A stretch of DNA of 64,000 bases from Amycolatopsis lexingtonensis. Its GTDB lineage: Bacteria; Actinomycetota; Actinomycetes; Mycobacteriales; Pseudonocardiaceae. The translations under genes were made by a program, and so were the position numbers. Below, piece by piece: positions 18,748-29,508 of this stretch. Within the stretch, counting starts at the first letter, position 1. Every line of letters begins with the position of its first letter. Below the pieces are notes generated by a model. That model searched no databases. It worked only from the letters and a program-made list of their open reading frames with translations, and was not told the origin of the DNA. The stretch lies in contig NZ_JADBEG010000001.1 in assembly GCF_014873755.1 (NCBI RefSeq), forward strand, positions 436,501 to 500,500, given 5' to 3'.

Positions 18748-19528
18748 CCGCGGCGGCAGCTGCCATGCCCGCGGCGTTCGGGTGGTACGGGTACGCCGGC
18801 GACGCCGGGACCGCGCCCTCCAGCCAGCGCTGGGCCGGTGCGGTGCACAGGCCGTGCGAGGCGCTCGGCCCCCGGATGTCCACATAGGACGCGCCGTGCC
18901 GCCGGGACTGGTCGGCGAGCATCGTCATCAGGCGGTCGAACGTCGCCTGGATGAAGCCGGCGTCGGCGGCGGTGAACGGGTCGGCCGGGTAGCAGCCGCC
19001 CGGGCGCCAGTACGTCAGGTAGCCGGTGACGACCACGCGCGCGGCGGGGGAGCGGCGGTGGATCTCCTCGAGCGCGGCGGCGATCTTCGGTGCAGTGGCG
19101 GCGATCCGCGCGGGGAACACCGTGCCGTACTGCTCTTCGCACGACGGCGTGACCGGCTCGTCCGGGCTCGCGCACGTCACGAACGCCGACCCGAGCGCGA
19201 TGTCGTTGGCGCCGATCGCCAGCGTCACCAGGCCGGTGTCGCGCCGCAGCGCGGCGAACTGCGGCGCGACCACCCCCGCCTGCCGCCCGGTGAGATCGGC
19301 GGTGGTCGCGCCGGAACAGGTGACGTCGGTGAGCGCCGCGCCGAGCCGTGCCGCGAGCAGGTGCGGCCAGTCGTGGTCGGAGCGCAGGCACGGCGCGTCG
19401 ATCTGCACCGGGATCCCCGGCCCGGCGGCCGAAGAGTCGCCGAGCGCCACGTACCGCAGCGGCCCGGCGGCCGCGGCCGGGGCGGCGAGCACCCCGGCCA
19501 GCAGCGCCACCACGAGCGCGATCCTCAT
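18704..19528 (-). CDS. Secreted SGNH/GDSL hydrolase
   Basis: A 274-aa exported esterase/lipase-type hydrolase. A signal peptide ([20 protein letters not shown]) is followed by block [15 protein letters not shown] with the nucleophile Ser, block [14 protein letters not shown], and a C-terminal [10 protein letters not shown] with the catalytic His. Paired cysteines suggest disulfides outside the cell. It resembles the actinobacterial SGNH esterase group; the substrate is unknown. It is coupled by a 4-bp overlap to the MFS gene upstream, and its 3' end overlaps sdhB by 44 bp. Confidence 0.9.
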   Translation of the reverse strand: MRIALVVALLAGVLAAPAAAAGPLRYVALGDSSAAGPGIPVQIDAPCLRSDHDWPHLLAARLGAALTDVTCSGATTADLTGRQAGVVAPQFAALRRDTGLVTLAIGANDIALGSAFVTCASPDEPVTPSCEEQYGTVFPARIAATAPKIAAALEEIHRRSPAARVVVTGYLTYWRPGGCYPADPFTAADAGFIQATFDRLMTMLADQSRRHGASYVDIRGPSASHGLCTAPAQRWLEGAVPASPAYPYHPNAAGMAAAAAVIGARLGSPSGTRG

Positions 19529-20859
19529 TGGACCGGAAGTTCCGCGCTCGGCGCCGGGGCCTGGTCTTTGCGCGCGTCGCGCCGGATCGCGGCCGCCAGC
19601 ACCGGGACCAGCGCGACCGCGACGACGGCCGCCGCGGCGAAGACGTAGTAGGGGACGACCAGGCTGTGGGTGCTGCTTTCCACCAAGCCGTAGACGTACG
19701 GGCCGATGAAGCCGCCGGTGATCCCGAGCATGTTGATGAACGCCAGCCCCGCCGCGGCCACCAGGCCGGACAGGCGCGCCATCGCGACCGACCAGAACAG
19801 CGGGAGCGTGCCGAAGGCGAAGAAGTTCGAGATGAACAGCAGGCTGACGCTCCACACGGGATTGCGCGAGACGAGGAAACCCAGCAGCACCAGGAGAACC
19901 GCGCTCGCGCACACGCCGATGAGCGCGACCTCGTGGCCGTGGCGGCGTTTGAACCACGGGAAGAACAGCACGCCGGCCAGCGCCGAGATGCCGCCGCTGC
20001 CCGCCACCAGCCCGATCAGGAACGGGCTGTTCAGGCCCAGTGATTGGATGTACGCGGGGAAGTTGAAGCCGATGCCGCCGCCGATCGACTGGTTGATCAG
20101 GTAGATGGCGCCGAGCAGCAGCACGGTCGGGCGGCCGAACGCGAGCCGCAGGCTCCCGCGGAGCCGGGTCGGCGACGCCGACGTCTGGCCCACGGCGCGT
20201 TCGGTCAGCACCGCGGCTTCGTCTGCGGTGAGCCACTTCGCGTCGGCGGGGCGGCTGGGCAGCGCGAACCAGACGACCGCGCCGATGAGGATGGTGACCA
20301 GGCCCTCCACCAGGAACATCCACTGCCAGCCGCGCAGCCCGGCGACGCCGTGCAGCTCCATCAGCGCGCCGCCGACGGGCGAGCCGATGATGACGGCGAT
20401 GCACGGCGCGGTGTAGATGAACCCGACGACCGTCACCCGGTGCTTCTGCGAGAACCACTGCGTGACCAGGTACATCATCGCCGGGAACAGGCCCGCCTCC
20501 GCGGCGCCGAGCAGCAGGCGCAGGAGGTAGAAGGACAGGTCGTCCGCCACGAACATCATCGCGGCCGACACCGCGCCCCAGCTGACGGCGATGCGCGTGA
20601 TCCACGCGCGGGCGCCGACGCGGTAGAGGACCAGGTTGCTCGGCACTTCGAGCAGCGCGTAGCTCACGAAGAACAGGCCGGCGCCGAGCCCGTACGCGGC
20701 CGCGCTGATCCCGACGTCGGCCGCGAGCGCCGTCTTGGCGAGCGCGACGTTCGTCCGATCCACGTAGGACATGAAGTAGGCGATGCCGAGCACCGGGAGA
20801 AGCCGGGTGACGGCCTTCTTGGTGGCGAGTTCGTGCAGGAGGTCTCGTGCGTTCGTCAT
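19525..20859 (-). CDS. MFS transporter, anion:cation symporter type
   Basis: A 444-aa twelve-helix MFS protein. SYVDRTNVALAKTAL, LEVPSNLVLYRVGARAWI and GAAEAGLFPAMMYLVTQWF are typical of the ACS family (hexuronate, tartrate and aromatic acid importers). ATG 20859 is preferred to the earlier frame start at 20898 because that would overlap the operator palindrome. It forms an operon with the SGNH hydrolase, whose product may release the imported compound; that link is inference. It is divergent from the TetR gene at 20997. Confidence 0.88.
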   Translation of the reverse strand: MTNARDLLHELATKKAVTRLLPVLGIAYFMSYVDRTNVALAKTALAADVGISAAAYGLGAGLFFVSYALLEVPSNLVLYRVGARAWITRIAVSWGAVSAAMMFVADDLSFYLLRLLLGAAEAGLFPAMMYLVTQWFSQKHRVTVVGFIYTAPCIAVIIGSPVGGALMELHGVAGLRGWQWMFLVEGLVTILIGAVVWFALPSRPADAKWLTADEAAVLTERAVGQTSASPTRLRGSLRLAFGRPTVLLLGAIYLINQSIGGGIGFNFPAYIQSLGLNSPFLIGLVAGSGGISALAGVLFFPWFKRRHGHEVALIGVCASAVLLVLLGFLVSRNPVWSVSLLFISNFFAFGTLPLFWSVAMARLSGLVAAAGLAFINMLGITGGFIGPYVYGLVESSTHSLVVPYYVFAAAAVVAVALVPVLAAAIRRDARKDQAPAPSAELPVQ

Positions 20860-20897
20860 CGGACGCCCTTCAGGTGCGGTACCGCGTCTGACCTGCA

Positions 20898-20911
20898 ATA
20901 CTACGGAGTAT
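20898..20911. promoter_or_regulatory. Putative TetR operator (palindrome)
   Basis: ATACT (20898-20902) and AGTAT (20907-20911) form a compact palindrome, ATACTACGGAGTAT, midway between the divergent MFS and TetR starts. Confidence 0.55.
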
Positions 20912-20996
20912 CACGGTAGAGTTGGCGCGTGTCGCCGTCAAGAGCCGCCCGGCGGCCGTGAGACGATGACGCGGTCGCAGGCGAGGAGGACGAACA

Positions 20997-21620
20997 GTGA
21001 GCGCGAGCCCGGACCTCGAGCCCGGCGCGCGGCGGAGGATCCTCGACGCCGCGGCCGAGGCGTTCATGGCGCACGGGTTCGCCAACGCCACGATCGACGA
21101 CATCGCACGTGAGGTGGGCGCGACCAAGGGCTTGGTGTACTACCACTTCCGGTCGAAGTTCGACATCTTCCTGGCGGTGTACGAGGAGGCCATGGGCCGG
21201 GTCCGCGACCGCGTCGAACACCTCGCCCAGGGCGCCGGCACGGGCCGCGATCGGCTCGTTGCGATGGCGGTGGCGCACGCGGTGAACCTGATGGAGGACC
21301 TGGCTTACCACCACGTCGTGCACCAGGCCGTGCGCGGGCAGGTCGCGACCGCGCTCAAGCCGCGGCAGCGGGACACGCTCCAGGAGCTGAACGGGCTGCG
21401 CGGTGATTACGAGCGGTTGTTCCGCGGGGTGGTGGCCGATGGGATCGCGGACGGTTCGCTGCGGGAGGTCGATGCCGCGCTCGCCACTCGGACGTTGCTC
21501 AGCAATTTGAACGCGATCGATACGTGGTACCACCGGATTCCCGGGCAGGATCCGGCTGAGCTCCGGGAGCTGGCCGGGCGGATCGTGGACCTGCTGATCG
21601 GCGGCCTCGCGGGTTCCTGA
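20997..21620 (+). CDS. TetR/AcrR family regulator
   Basis: A 207-aa TetR protein with helix-turn-helix ATIDDIAREVGATKGLVYYH and FRSKFDIF. The GTG start is preceded by GAGGAGGACG. The C-terminal domain resembles TetR_C_11/KstR-like regulators of uptake or fatty-acid genes, but I cannot name a ligand. It is divergent from the MFS/SGNH operon with a palindrome between them, so it probably represses that operon. A 780-bp gene-free stretch follows. Confidence 0.88.
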   Translation: MSASPDLEPGARRRILDAAAEAFMAHGFANATIDDIAREVGATKGLVYYHFRSKFDIFLAVYEEAMGRVRDRVEHLAQGAGTGRDRLVAMAVAHAVNLMEDLAYHHVVHQAVRGQVATALKPRQRDTLQELNGLRGDYERLFRGVVADGIADGSLREVDAALATRTLLSNLNAIDTWYHRIPGQDPAELRELAGRIVDLLIGGLAGS

Positions 21621-21735
21621 GCAGGCGCGGTTCCCGCACGCCCGGCCCAGGCCCGCCTTTCCGGCGCGGCCGCGGCGAAGCCGGACGGCGGCCAGGGGAC
21701 CGGCGCCTTTGGACTTCCCTGAGTGCGGGGCGCGG

Positions 21736-21875
21736 GATGTCGTGAACGACTCGTTCATCTCGCCCGGCGTCAGGGCCCCGGCAAAGTCGGATCAGCAGGG
21801 CCGATCAGGCTGCCCGCACGTCATGAACGGGTCGTTCACCTCACCAGACGACCTGAACGAGTCGTTCACGACATC
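21736..21875. repeat. Palindromic repeat cluster, first long-arm pair with an internal copy
   Basis: Three 15-bp palindromes of the form TGAACGNNTCGTTCA lie at 21743-21757, 21824-21838 and 21854-21868. The outer two extend to a perfect 22-bp inverted repeat (21736-21757 with 21854-21875). CCGGCAAAGTC at 21778-21788 lies inside and another at 21888-21898 just outside. Part of the gene-free interval 21621-22401; no convincing gene was found there. Confidence 0.85.
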
Positions 21876-21940
21876 ACGGCCGGGGTCCCGGCAAAGTCAC
21901 GCGGCCGGGCCGCTCGGCCGTCGGTGACCCGCTCGCCCCA

Positions 21941-22036
21941 CGTCTTGAATGACTCATTCAGGTCTTCGGAGGTCCTGAATGAGTCATTCAAGACGCTGGT
22001 GCAACGCTGCGGGCTGCACCGACGCGACTTTGCCGG
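21941..22036. repeat. Palindromic repeat cluster, second long-arm pair plus GACTTTGCCGG motif
   Basis: TGAATGACTCATTCA (21946-21960) and TGAATGAGTCATTCA (21976-21990) are the cores of a perfect 22-bp inverted repeat (21941-21962 with 21974-21995, 11-nt loop). GACTTTGCCGG follows at 22026-22036, 35 bp after the second palindrome. The same arrangement recurs near 46.2 kb. Confidence 0.88.
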
Positions 22037-22056
22037 AGCCCTGTCGCCCGGCGTCA

Positions 22057-22071
22057 TGAACGGGTCGTTCA
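22057..22071. repeat. Single palindromic repeat unit
   Basis: TGAACGGGTCGTTCA at 22057-22071, the same sequence as the unit at 21824-21838, with the shared upstream flank CGTCA. Confidence 0.8.
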
Positions 22072-22074
22072 TGA

Positions 22075-23757
<1,683 letters not shown>

Positions 23758-23767
23758 GCCGGCCGGG

Positions 23768-23803
23768 TCGGGTCTGCCGCCCGGGAGGGGTCGGCAGACC
23801 CGA
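23768..23803. terminator. Bidirectional hairpin terminator
   Basis: TCGGGTCTGCCG (23768-23779) and CGGCAGACCCGA (23792-23803) form a perfect 12-bp stem with a 12-nt loop, placed between the convergent GH10 and GH12 genes. Confidence 0.8.
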
Positions 23804-23807
23804 TCCA

Positions 23808-24557
23808 CTAGTTCACCGAGGCCGAGAAGGAGTTGACGGCGAGGCCGACCCCGCCGCTCCACGGCTCGAACCCGGCCTGGATGCTGGTCAGGTACCAGGA
23901 GCGGTCGACGCGGGTGCGGTTGTCGACGTCGTTGACGAAGTCCAGCACGTTGAACGACCAGCCCGAAATCGTGGACTGGGCCACGTAGGAAACCACGTCG
24001 TTGCCGCCGTTGTTGCCCTGCCAGACGTCCCAGCCCCGCCCGCCGATGCTGGTGGTGCCGACCTTCCCGCCGACCGGCTGCACGTTCCCGGTGTGGTTGA
24101 ACCAGATCATCAGCTCCATCTGGTTGACCCCGTTGGTCTTCGCGGTCGGGTCCATCCAGATGTCGTAGGAGGCGTCGAAGACCGACCCGCCGACGTAGGT
24201 GTACGAGATCGACGACGGCGCGCTGCCGATCCGGCTGAGCTGACGGGGCAGGTTCGTGCCGGGGGAGCAGTTGCCGTAGTGGCACCCGGCGTAGACGGCC
24301 GGGTAGGACAGCGGGGCGCCGCCGCTGGTCGACCCTTGCTGGGTCTGGATGCGGAACCCGCTGCTCGTGACGTTGATGCACTGTGTCGCGCTGCTGCCCC
24401 AGCGGTTGTTCATGACGACGTACCGGCCGCCGATCGTCGTCGAGCCGTACTGGTCGCAGATCAGCGTGTCCGCGTGCGCGGCCGGGGCGCCGGCGAGCGG
24501 TGCGATCAGCCCGGCGGCGGTCAGCAGGACCGCGGAAAGGGCGTGCTTGAGTTTCAT
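23808..24557 (-). CDS. Secreted GH12 endo-beta-1,4-glucanase
   Basis: A 249-aa extracellular cellulase. A signal peptide (LKHALSAVLLTAAGLIAPLA, ending AHA near residue 29) precedes a GH12 beta-jelly roll. The nucleophile Glu is E148 in NQMELMIWFN and the acid/base is E231 in GFEPWSGG. No carbohydrate-binding module is attached. Its start is 34 bp downstream of a CebR-type box. The length matches single-domain bacterial GH12 enzymes. Confidence 0.93.
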   Translation of the reverse strand: MKLKHALSAVLLTAAGLIAPLAGAPAAHADTLICDQYGSTTIGGRYVVMNNRWGSSATQCINVTSSGFRIQTQQGSTSGGAPLSYPAVYAGCHYGNCSPGTNLPRQLSRIGSAPSSISYTYVGGSVFDASYDIWMDPTAKTNGVNQMELMIWFNHTGNVQPVGGKVGTTSIGGRGWDVWQGNNGGNDVVSYVAQSTISGWSFNVLDFVNDVDNRTRVDRSWYLTSIQAGFEPWSGGVGLAVNSFSASVN

Positions 24558-24590
24558 CGTGCCGTCTCCACTTCGTCGTGGGTAGCGCCC

Positions 24591-24604
24591 TGGGAGCGCT
24601 CTCA
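24591..24604 (-). promoter_or_regulatory. CebR-type box upstream of GH12
   Basis: TGGGAGCGCTCTCA at 24591-24604 matches 13 of 14 positions of the CebR operator and is identical to the box before the GH10 gene. Confidence 0.75.
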
Positions 24605-24705
24605 GCATGAATCGAATCCGATGAAACCACAGCGGAACCGCGAGGCAAAGGGGGTGACCGTGATCAATTTTCGAAATGCGGCTGTCGCGGTCGGTCGCCG
24701 GGTGA

Positions 24706-24757
24706 TTGCCAAGGGTGTGCCGCGGTGGTTACAGTCCCTCGACTGGGAGCGCTCCCA
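24706..24757 (+). promoter_or_regulatory. GH9 promoter with perfect CebR box
   Basis: TTGCCA (24706-24711) and TACAGT (24730-24735) are 18 bp apart. TGGGAGCGCTCCCA at 24744-24757, a perfect 14-bp palindrome, covers the first transcribed bases, a geometry suited to repression. Confidence 0.78.
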
Positions 24758-24781
24758 AACTCGACGACGAGGAGAGGGCGA

Positions 24782-27640
24782 ATGCGGGCGAGGAAGATCA
24801 CGGCCGTCCTGGCCGCCGCGGTGCTGGGGCTGACGGCGGGCGCCGTGCCCGCGTCCGCCGTGGACTACGAGCGGCTGCTCAACGGCACCTTCGACAGCGG
24901 CAGCGCCGATCCCTGGTGGGCCGGTTCGGGCACGACCGCCCGGGTCACCGACGGGGAGTTCTGCACCGCCGTCCCCGGGGGCACGGCCAACGGCTACGAC
25001 GCGCTGTCCGGCCAGAACGGCGTGCCCTTCGAAGCCGGGCAGCCCTACACCCTGACGTTCGACGCGCACGCGACGACCAGCCAGCAGATCTCCGCCGTCG
25101 CCGGGGAAGCCGTTTCGCCGTACCGGCAGATCTCGCGCACCGATCTGACGGTCACGCCCGCGAAGCAGCACTTCACCGTCACCTTCACGTCCACTTTGGA
25201 CTTCCCGGCGGCCGGGAACGGCCAGCTGGCGTTCTGGTTCGGCGGCCAGGCCGCGGCCAACACCGTCTGCCTGGACAACATTTCGCTCGTCGGCGGCGTG
25301 GTCCCGCCCGGCGGCCTCCCGCCGACCAGCGGCATCCGGGTGAACCAGGAGAGCTACGTGCCCGGCCTGCCCAAGCGGGCCACCGTGATCAGCGACGCGA
25401 CCACGCCGCTGACGTGGACGCTGAAGAACTCGGCCGGCACCGCCGTCGCCACCGGCCAGACCCGCCCGCGCGGCGCGGACGCCGCCTCCGGCGAAAAGGT
25501 GCACGAGATCGACTTCTCCGCCTACGACACCCAGGGCACCGGCTACACCCTGACCGTGGGCTCGGAAACCAGCTTCCCGTTCGCCATCGCCGCGGACGGG
25601 CTCAAGCAGCTGCGCTACGACTCGCTGGCGTTCTTCTACCACCAGCGCAGCGGGATCGCGATCGACGCCCAGTACGCCGGTGCCGCCTACGCGCGGCCCG
25701 CGGGCCACGTCAACGTGGCGCCGAACCAGGGTGACGACCGCGTTCCCTGCCGCGCGGACCTGAACTGCGGCTACACCCTCGACGTCCGCGGCGGCTGGTA
25801 CGACGCGGGCGACCACGGCAAGTACGTCGTCAACGGCGGGATCGCCGCGTGGCAGCTGCTCGACGAGTACGAGCGGGCGCTGCGCGTGGGCGACGCGAGC
25901 GCGCTGGGCGACGGCAAGCTCGCCATCCCCGAGCGTGCCAACGGCGTGCCCGACATCCTGGACGAAGCCCGCTGGGAAGTCGACTTCCTGCTGAAGATGC
26001 AGGTGCCCGACGGCGCGCCGGACGCGGGCATGGTGCACCACAAGATCCACGACGCGGAGTGGACCGCCCTGCCGACGCGGCCGGACCAGGACAGCCAGCC
26101 GCGCCGGCTCTCCGCGCCGAGCACGGCCGCCACGCTCAACATGGCCGCCGTCGCCGCGCAGGCGTCCCGCTTGTGGCGGACGATCGACCCGGCGTACTCG
26201 ACGAAGCTGCTCGCCGCGGCCGAAAAGGCTTACGCGGCGGCGAAAGCGAACCCGAACAAGCTCGCCGACCCGAACGACGGCACCGGCGGCGGGACCTACA
26301 GCGACGGCACGGTGACCGACGAGTTCTACTGGGCGGCCGCGGAGCTGTTCGCCACCACGGGGAAGAGCGGCTACCGCAGCGACGTCACCGGGTCCGCGCT
26401 CTACCGCGGCGTCAGCTTCTCCACCCACGGCTTCGACTGGGCTTCGACGGGTGCGCTCGGCGACATCACCCTGGCCCTGGTGCCCACCGACCTGCCCGCG
26501 GTGGACGTCTCGGCGATCAAGACGGCGATCACCACGACCGCCGACAGCCACCTGGCGCAGCTCGGGACCATGGGCTACCCGGCGCCGTACCGGACCGCCG
26601 ACGGCACGTACGAGTGGGGATCCAACGGCCTGGTCGCGAACAACGGCGTCGTGCTCGCCCTGGCGTACGACTTCACCAAGCAGGACAAGTACCGCGACGG
26701 CGCGTTCGCGGCCATGGACTACCTGCTGGGCCGCAACCCCGCGAACTACTCGTACGTCTCCGGCCACGGTGACCAGCCGGTGCAGAACGTGCACCACCGG
26801 TTCTGGGCGCACGAGCTGGACGCGTCGCTGCCGACCGCCCCGCCCGGCGCGCTGTCCGGCGGGCCGAACAGCGGCCTGCAGGACCCGACCGCCGCCCGCC
26901 TGCTCGCCGGCTGCGCGCCCCAGCGCTGCTTCGTCGACGACATCCAGGCGTACTCGGTCAACGAGGTCGCGATCAACTGGAACTCCGCGTTGGCGTGGCT
27001 GACGAACTGGACGGCGGAGAAGTCGCCGTCCGGCGCGGACACCACCGCCCCGACCGCGCCGGGCACGCCCGCCGTGTCCGCGGTCTCGGCCACCGGCGCG
27101 ACGCTGACCTGGCCGGCGGCGGCCGACCCGGAAAGCGGCGTCAAGGGCTACGACGTCGTCCGTGTGAGCGGCTCGGCCCGCACGGTGCTCGCCACCGTCA
27201 CCGGGACGACCGCGACGCTGACCGGGCTGTCGGCGTCCACCGCCTACAACGTGGTCGTCGTGGCGCGCAACGGAACCGGCCTGACTTCGCCGGATTCGCC
27301 GGCGGCGACGTTCACGACGCTCGCGGCGGGCGGCTGCGCGGTCGGCTACTCGGCGAACACCTGGAACGGCGGCTTCACGGCGACGGTGAACCTGACCAAC
27401 ACCGGCACCACGGCGTGGCCGTCGTGGAAGCTGAAGTTCTCCTTCCCCGGCAGCCAGAAGGTGACGCAGGGCTGGTCGGCGACCTGGGCGCAGTCGGGCG
27501 CGGAAGTGACCGCCACGTCCTTGTCGTGGAACGGCTCGGTGGCGCCGGGCCGCTCGGTGGCGATCGGGTTCAACGGGAGCTACACCGGGAGCAACGCGAA
27601 CCCGGCGGCGTTCACGGTGAACGGGACGGCCTGCGGCTGA
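24782..27640 (+). CDS. Secreted multidomain GH9 cellulase with FnIII and CBM2
   Basis: A 952-aa extracellular endo- or processive glucanase. Order of domains: signal peptide (1 to about 26), CBM4/9-like jelly roll (about 30-175), CelD-type Ig-like domain (about 185-275), GH9 barrel (about 280-745), fibronectin type III (about 755-845) and CBM2 (about 850-952). The GH9 catalytic residues are D341 and D344 in GGWYDAGDHGKY and the acid E728 in YSVNEVAINWN. The CBM4-Ig-GH9-FnIII-CBM2 order matches actinobacterial CelE4-type theme-B/D cellulases. Divergent from GH12 with both genes under CebR-type boxes. Confidence 0.95.
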   Translation: MRARKITAVLAAAVLGLTAGAVPASAVDYERLLNGTFDSGSADPWWAGSGTTARVTDGEFCTAVPGGTANGYDALSGQNGVPFEAGQPYTLTFDAHATTSQQISAVAGEAVSPYRQISRTDLTVTPAKQHFTVTFTSTLDFPAAGNGQLAFWFGGQAAANTVCLDNISLVGGVVPPGGLPPTSGIRVNQESYVPGLPKRATVISDATTPLTWTLKNSAGTAVATGQTRPRGADAASGEKVHEIDFSAYDTQGTGYTLTVGSETSFPFAIAADGLKQLRYDSLAFFYHQRSGIAIDAQYAGAAYARPAGHVNVAPNQGDDRVPCRADLNCGYTLDVRGGWYDAGDHGKYVVNGGIAAWQLLDEYERALRVGDASALGDGKLAIPERANGVPDILDEARWEVDFLLKMQVPDGAPDAGMVHHKIHDAEWTALPTRPDQDSQPRRLSAPSTAATLNMAAVAAQASRLWRTIDPAYSTKLLAAAEKAYAAAKANPNKLADPNDGTGGGTYSDGTVTDEFYWAAAELFATTGKSGYRSDVTGSALYRGVSFSTHGFDWASTGALGDITLALVPTDLPAVDVSAIKTAITTTADSHLAQLGTMGYPAPYRTADGTYEWGSNGLVANNGVVLALAYDFTKQDKYRDGAFAAMDYLLGRNPANYSYVSGHGDQPVQNVHHRFWAHELDASLPTAPPGALSGGPNSGLQDPTAARLLAGCAPQRCFVDDIQAYSVNEVAINWNSALAWLTNWTAEKSPSGADTTAPTAPGTPAVSAVSATGATLTWPAAADPESGVKGYDVVRVSGSARTVLATVTGTTATLTGLSASTAYNVVVVARNGTGLTSPDSPAATFTTLAAGGCAVGYSANTWNGGFTATVNLTNTGTTAWPSWKLKFSFPGSQKVTQGWSATWAQSGAEVTATSLSWNGSVAPGRSVAIGFNGSYTGSNANPAAFTVNGTACG

Positions 27641-27656
27641 GCGACGGACGTCACGT

Positions 27657-27682
27657 GCCCCGGCCGGAACACCGGCCGGGGC
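27657..27682. terminator. Hairpin terminator after GH9
   Basis: CCCCGGCCGG (27658-27667) and CCGGCCGGGG (27672-27681) form a perfect stem, extended by one G-C pair, with a 4-nt loop. It separates the GH9 gene from the convergent LysR gene. Confidence 0.8.
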
Positions 27683-27737
27683 CGTGCGTTGTAAGGGGTG
27701 TCTCAGTCTCCCGCTTCCGCTCGCAGGTCGACCCCCC

Positions 27738-28679
27738 TCAGACCTCCGCTGAGCGGGAGCGGGTCTGCTCCGCTTTCGCGTGCGGGTCGTCCGCGGGCAG
27801 CCACCCGTTCCCGGTGTCCAGCCCCAGCGAACCGACGTCCCGCGTCAACGCCGCGATCACGCCGCGGACCGCCGCGCCGCTCTCGTCCCGGCGGGACACC
27901 AGCGACCACGTCCAGAACGGCGCCGGGTCGACCACCGGCCGCCGCGCGAGGTCCGGCGGGACCGGGGCCGTCTGGCCCTTGGGGGAGTTCAGCACCGGGC
28001 GGCCCAGCTTGCGGACGTGGTCGAAGAACGCCGGACCGGTGATGCCGCCGTCGTGGGTGCGGACCACCTTCGCCCCCGTGGCGGCCGCGAACTCCTCGGC
28101 GAAGACGTTCCAGGACGCCCAGCTCGCCGTGTCCGCGTCCACCAGCACGACCGTGTCCGCCGCGCGGACCGGCGCGGTGCCGGTGCCGATCGCGTGCAGG
28201 CGGTCCGCGCCGATCAGGTGCCCCTCGAGGTCGTGCTCGGCCAGGTCGGCCGCGCGCGCCCAGCTGATCGCCAGGTCGATGCTGCCGTCGGCGACCCGGC
28301 GCAGCTGGGCGTGCGAAGGCAGCACCCACGTGTCGACGTGCAACTGCGCCACCCCCGCCACCCGGTCGAGCAGGTCGGCGGGGCGCCAGTTGACGTACCC
28401 CAGCCGCACCGGCTCGGTCGCGGCGAAACCCGCCGCCGAGCGGCGCAGGTCGTCCGCCTGCTCCAGCAGCGCGCGGATCCGGGGCAGCAGCGCTTCGCCG
28501 CACGCGGTGAGCGACACCGACCGCCGGTCGCGGTCGAAGAGGCGGACCCCGAGGTCGCGCTCCAGCGCCTTGATCTGCTGGGACAGCGAAGGACCCGCGA
28601 TGTGCAGCCGCTCCGCGGCCCGGCCGAAGTTCAGTTCCGTGGCGACGGCCACGAAGTACCGAAGCTGGCGTAGCTCCAT
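27738..28679 (-). CDS. LysR family transcriptional regulator
   Basis: A 313-aa LysR regulator (MELRQLRYFVAVATELNF, GPSLSQQIKALERDLGVRLF). It is divergent from the SDR/NTF2 operon 121 bp away, with an inverted repeat between them, and is the probable regulator of those two genes. The effector is unknown. Confidence 0.88.
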   Translation of the reverse strand: MELRQLRYFVAVATELNFGRAAERLHIAGPSLSQQIKALERDLGVRLFDRDRRSVSLTACGEALLPRIRALLEQADDLRRSAAGFAATEPVRLGYVNWRPADLLDRVAGVAQLHVDTWVLPSHAQLRRVADGSIDLAISWARAADLAEHDLEGHLIGADRLHAIGTGTAPVRAADTVVLVDADTASWASWNVFAEEFAAATGAKVVRTHDGGITGPAFFDHVRKLGRPVLNSPKGQTAPVPPDLARRPVVDPAPFWTWSLVSRRDESGAAVRGVIAALTRDVGSLGLDTGNGWLPADDPHAKAEQTRSRSAEV

Positions 28680-28697
28680 TCCGGCAGCTTAGTGCGA

Positions 28698-28716
28698 TGG
28701 GAGCGCGGGCCTCCCA
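28698..28716. promoter_or_regulatory. Putative LysR operator
   Basis: TGGGAG (28698-28703) and CTCCCA (28711-28716) form an inverted repeat with a 7-bp spacer in the LysR/SDR intergenic region. The half-sites resemble those of a CebR box but the spacing does not. Confidence 0.45.
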
Positions 28717-28800
28717 GCTGAGAGCGAACCGGTCGTGGCGGGTCTCCGTGAGACGGGCACATCATCGGCTCAGGACGAAAACCCAAGGAGGTCCACAGTC

Positions 28801-29508
28801 ATGAGCACCCGGAAAGTCGCGGTCGTCACCGGCGCTTCGCAGGGCATCGGCGCGGCGCTGGTCGAGTCGTACCGCAAGCTCGGTTACGCCGTCGTCGCCA
28901 ACTCGCGGTCCATCACCCCGTCGGGGGACGCCGAAATCCTCGCCGTCCCCGGCGACATCGCCGACCCCGCCGTCGGCGCCCGCGTCATCGAGCGGGCGCT
29001 GGCCACGTTCGGCCGGGTCGACACCCTGGTCAACAACGCCGGCCTGTTCGTCGCGAAGCCGTTCACCGACTACACCGGCGCCGACTTCGACGCGGTCACC
29101 GGCGTCAACCTGCGCGGCTTCTTCGACGTCACGCAGCACGCCATCGCCGCCATGCTCGAGAACGGCGGCGGGCACATCGTCAACGTCACCACCAGCCTGA
29201 CCGACCACGCCGACAGCTCGGTGCCCTCGGCGCTGGCGTCGCTGACGAAGGGCGGCCTCAACGCCGTCACGAAGGCGCTGGCGATCGAGTACGCGAAGCG
29301 CGGCATCCGCGTGAACGCCGTGTCGCCGGGCGTCATCCGCACGCCGATGCACCCCGCCGAAACCCACGAGTTCCTGGCGGCGCTGCACCCGGTCGGGCGG
29401 ATGGGCGACATCGCCGACGTCGTCGACGCGGTCGCCTACCTCGAGGGCGCGCCGTTCGTCACCGGCGAGATCCTGCACGTCGACGGCGGCCAGAGCGCGG
29501 GCCACTGA
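28801..29508 (+). CDS. SDR family protein lacking the catalytic tyrosine
   Basis: A 235-aa short-chain dehydrogenase/reductase fold. The cofactor site is TGASQGIGAALVE and the NNAG motif is LVNNAGLFVAKPF. The usual YxxxK is replaced by ALASLTK, so Ala stands where the catalytic Tyr should be; Lys is kept. From memory the same ALASLTKGGLN sequence occurs in other members of this subfamily, so it is not a sequencing slip. The ribosome site AAGGAGG precedes the ATG. It overlaps the NTF2-like gene by one base and is likely controlled by the divergent LysR. Whether it is an active oxidoreductase is open. Confidence 0.85.
   Translation: MSTRKVAVVTGASQGIGAALVESYRKLGYAVVANSRSITPSGDAEILAVPGDIADPAVGARVIERALATFGRVDTLVNNAGLFVAKPFTDYTGADFDAVTGVNLRGFFDVTQHAIAAMLENGGGHIVNVTTSLTDHADSSVPSALASLTKGGLNAVTKALAIEYAKRGIRVNAVSPGVIRTPMHPAETHEFLAALHPVGRMGDIADVVDAVAYLEGAPFVTGEILHVDGGQSAGH

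Noticed and set aside
28698..28716. CebR box upstream of the SDR gene
   Set aside because: Half-sites TGGGAG/CTCCCA match but are 7 bp apart instead of the 2 bp in the CebR box, so a LysR site is more likely.
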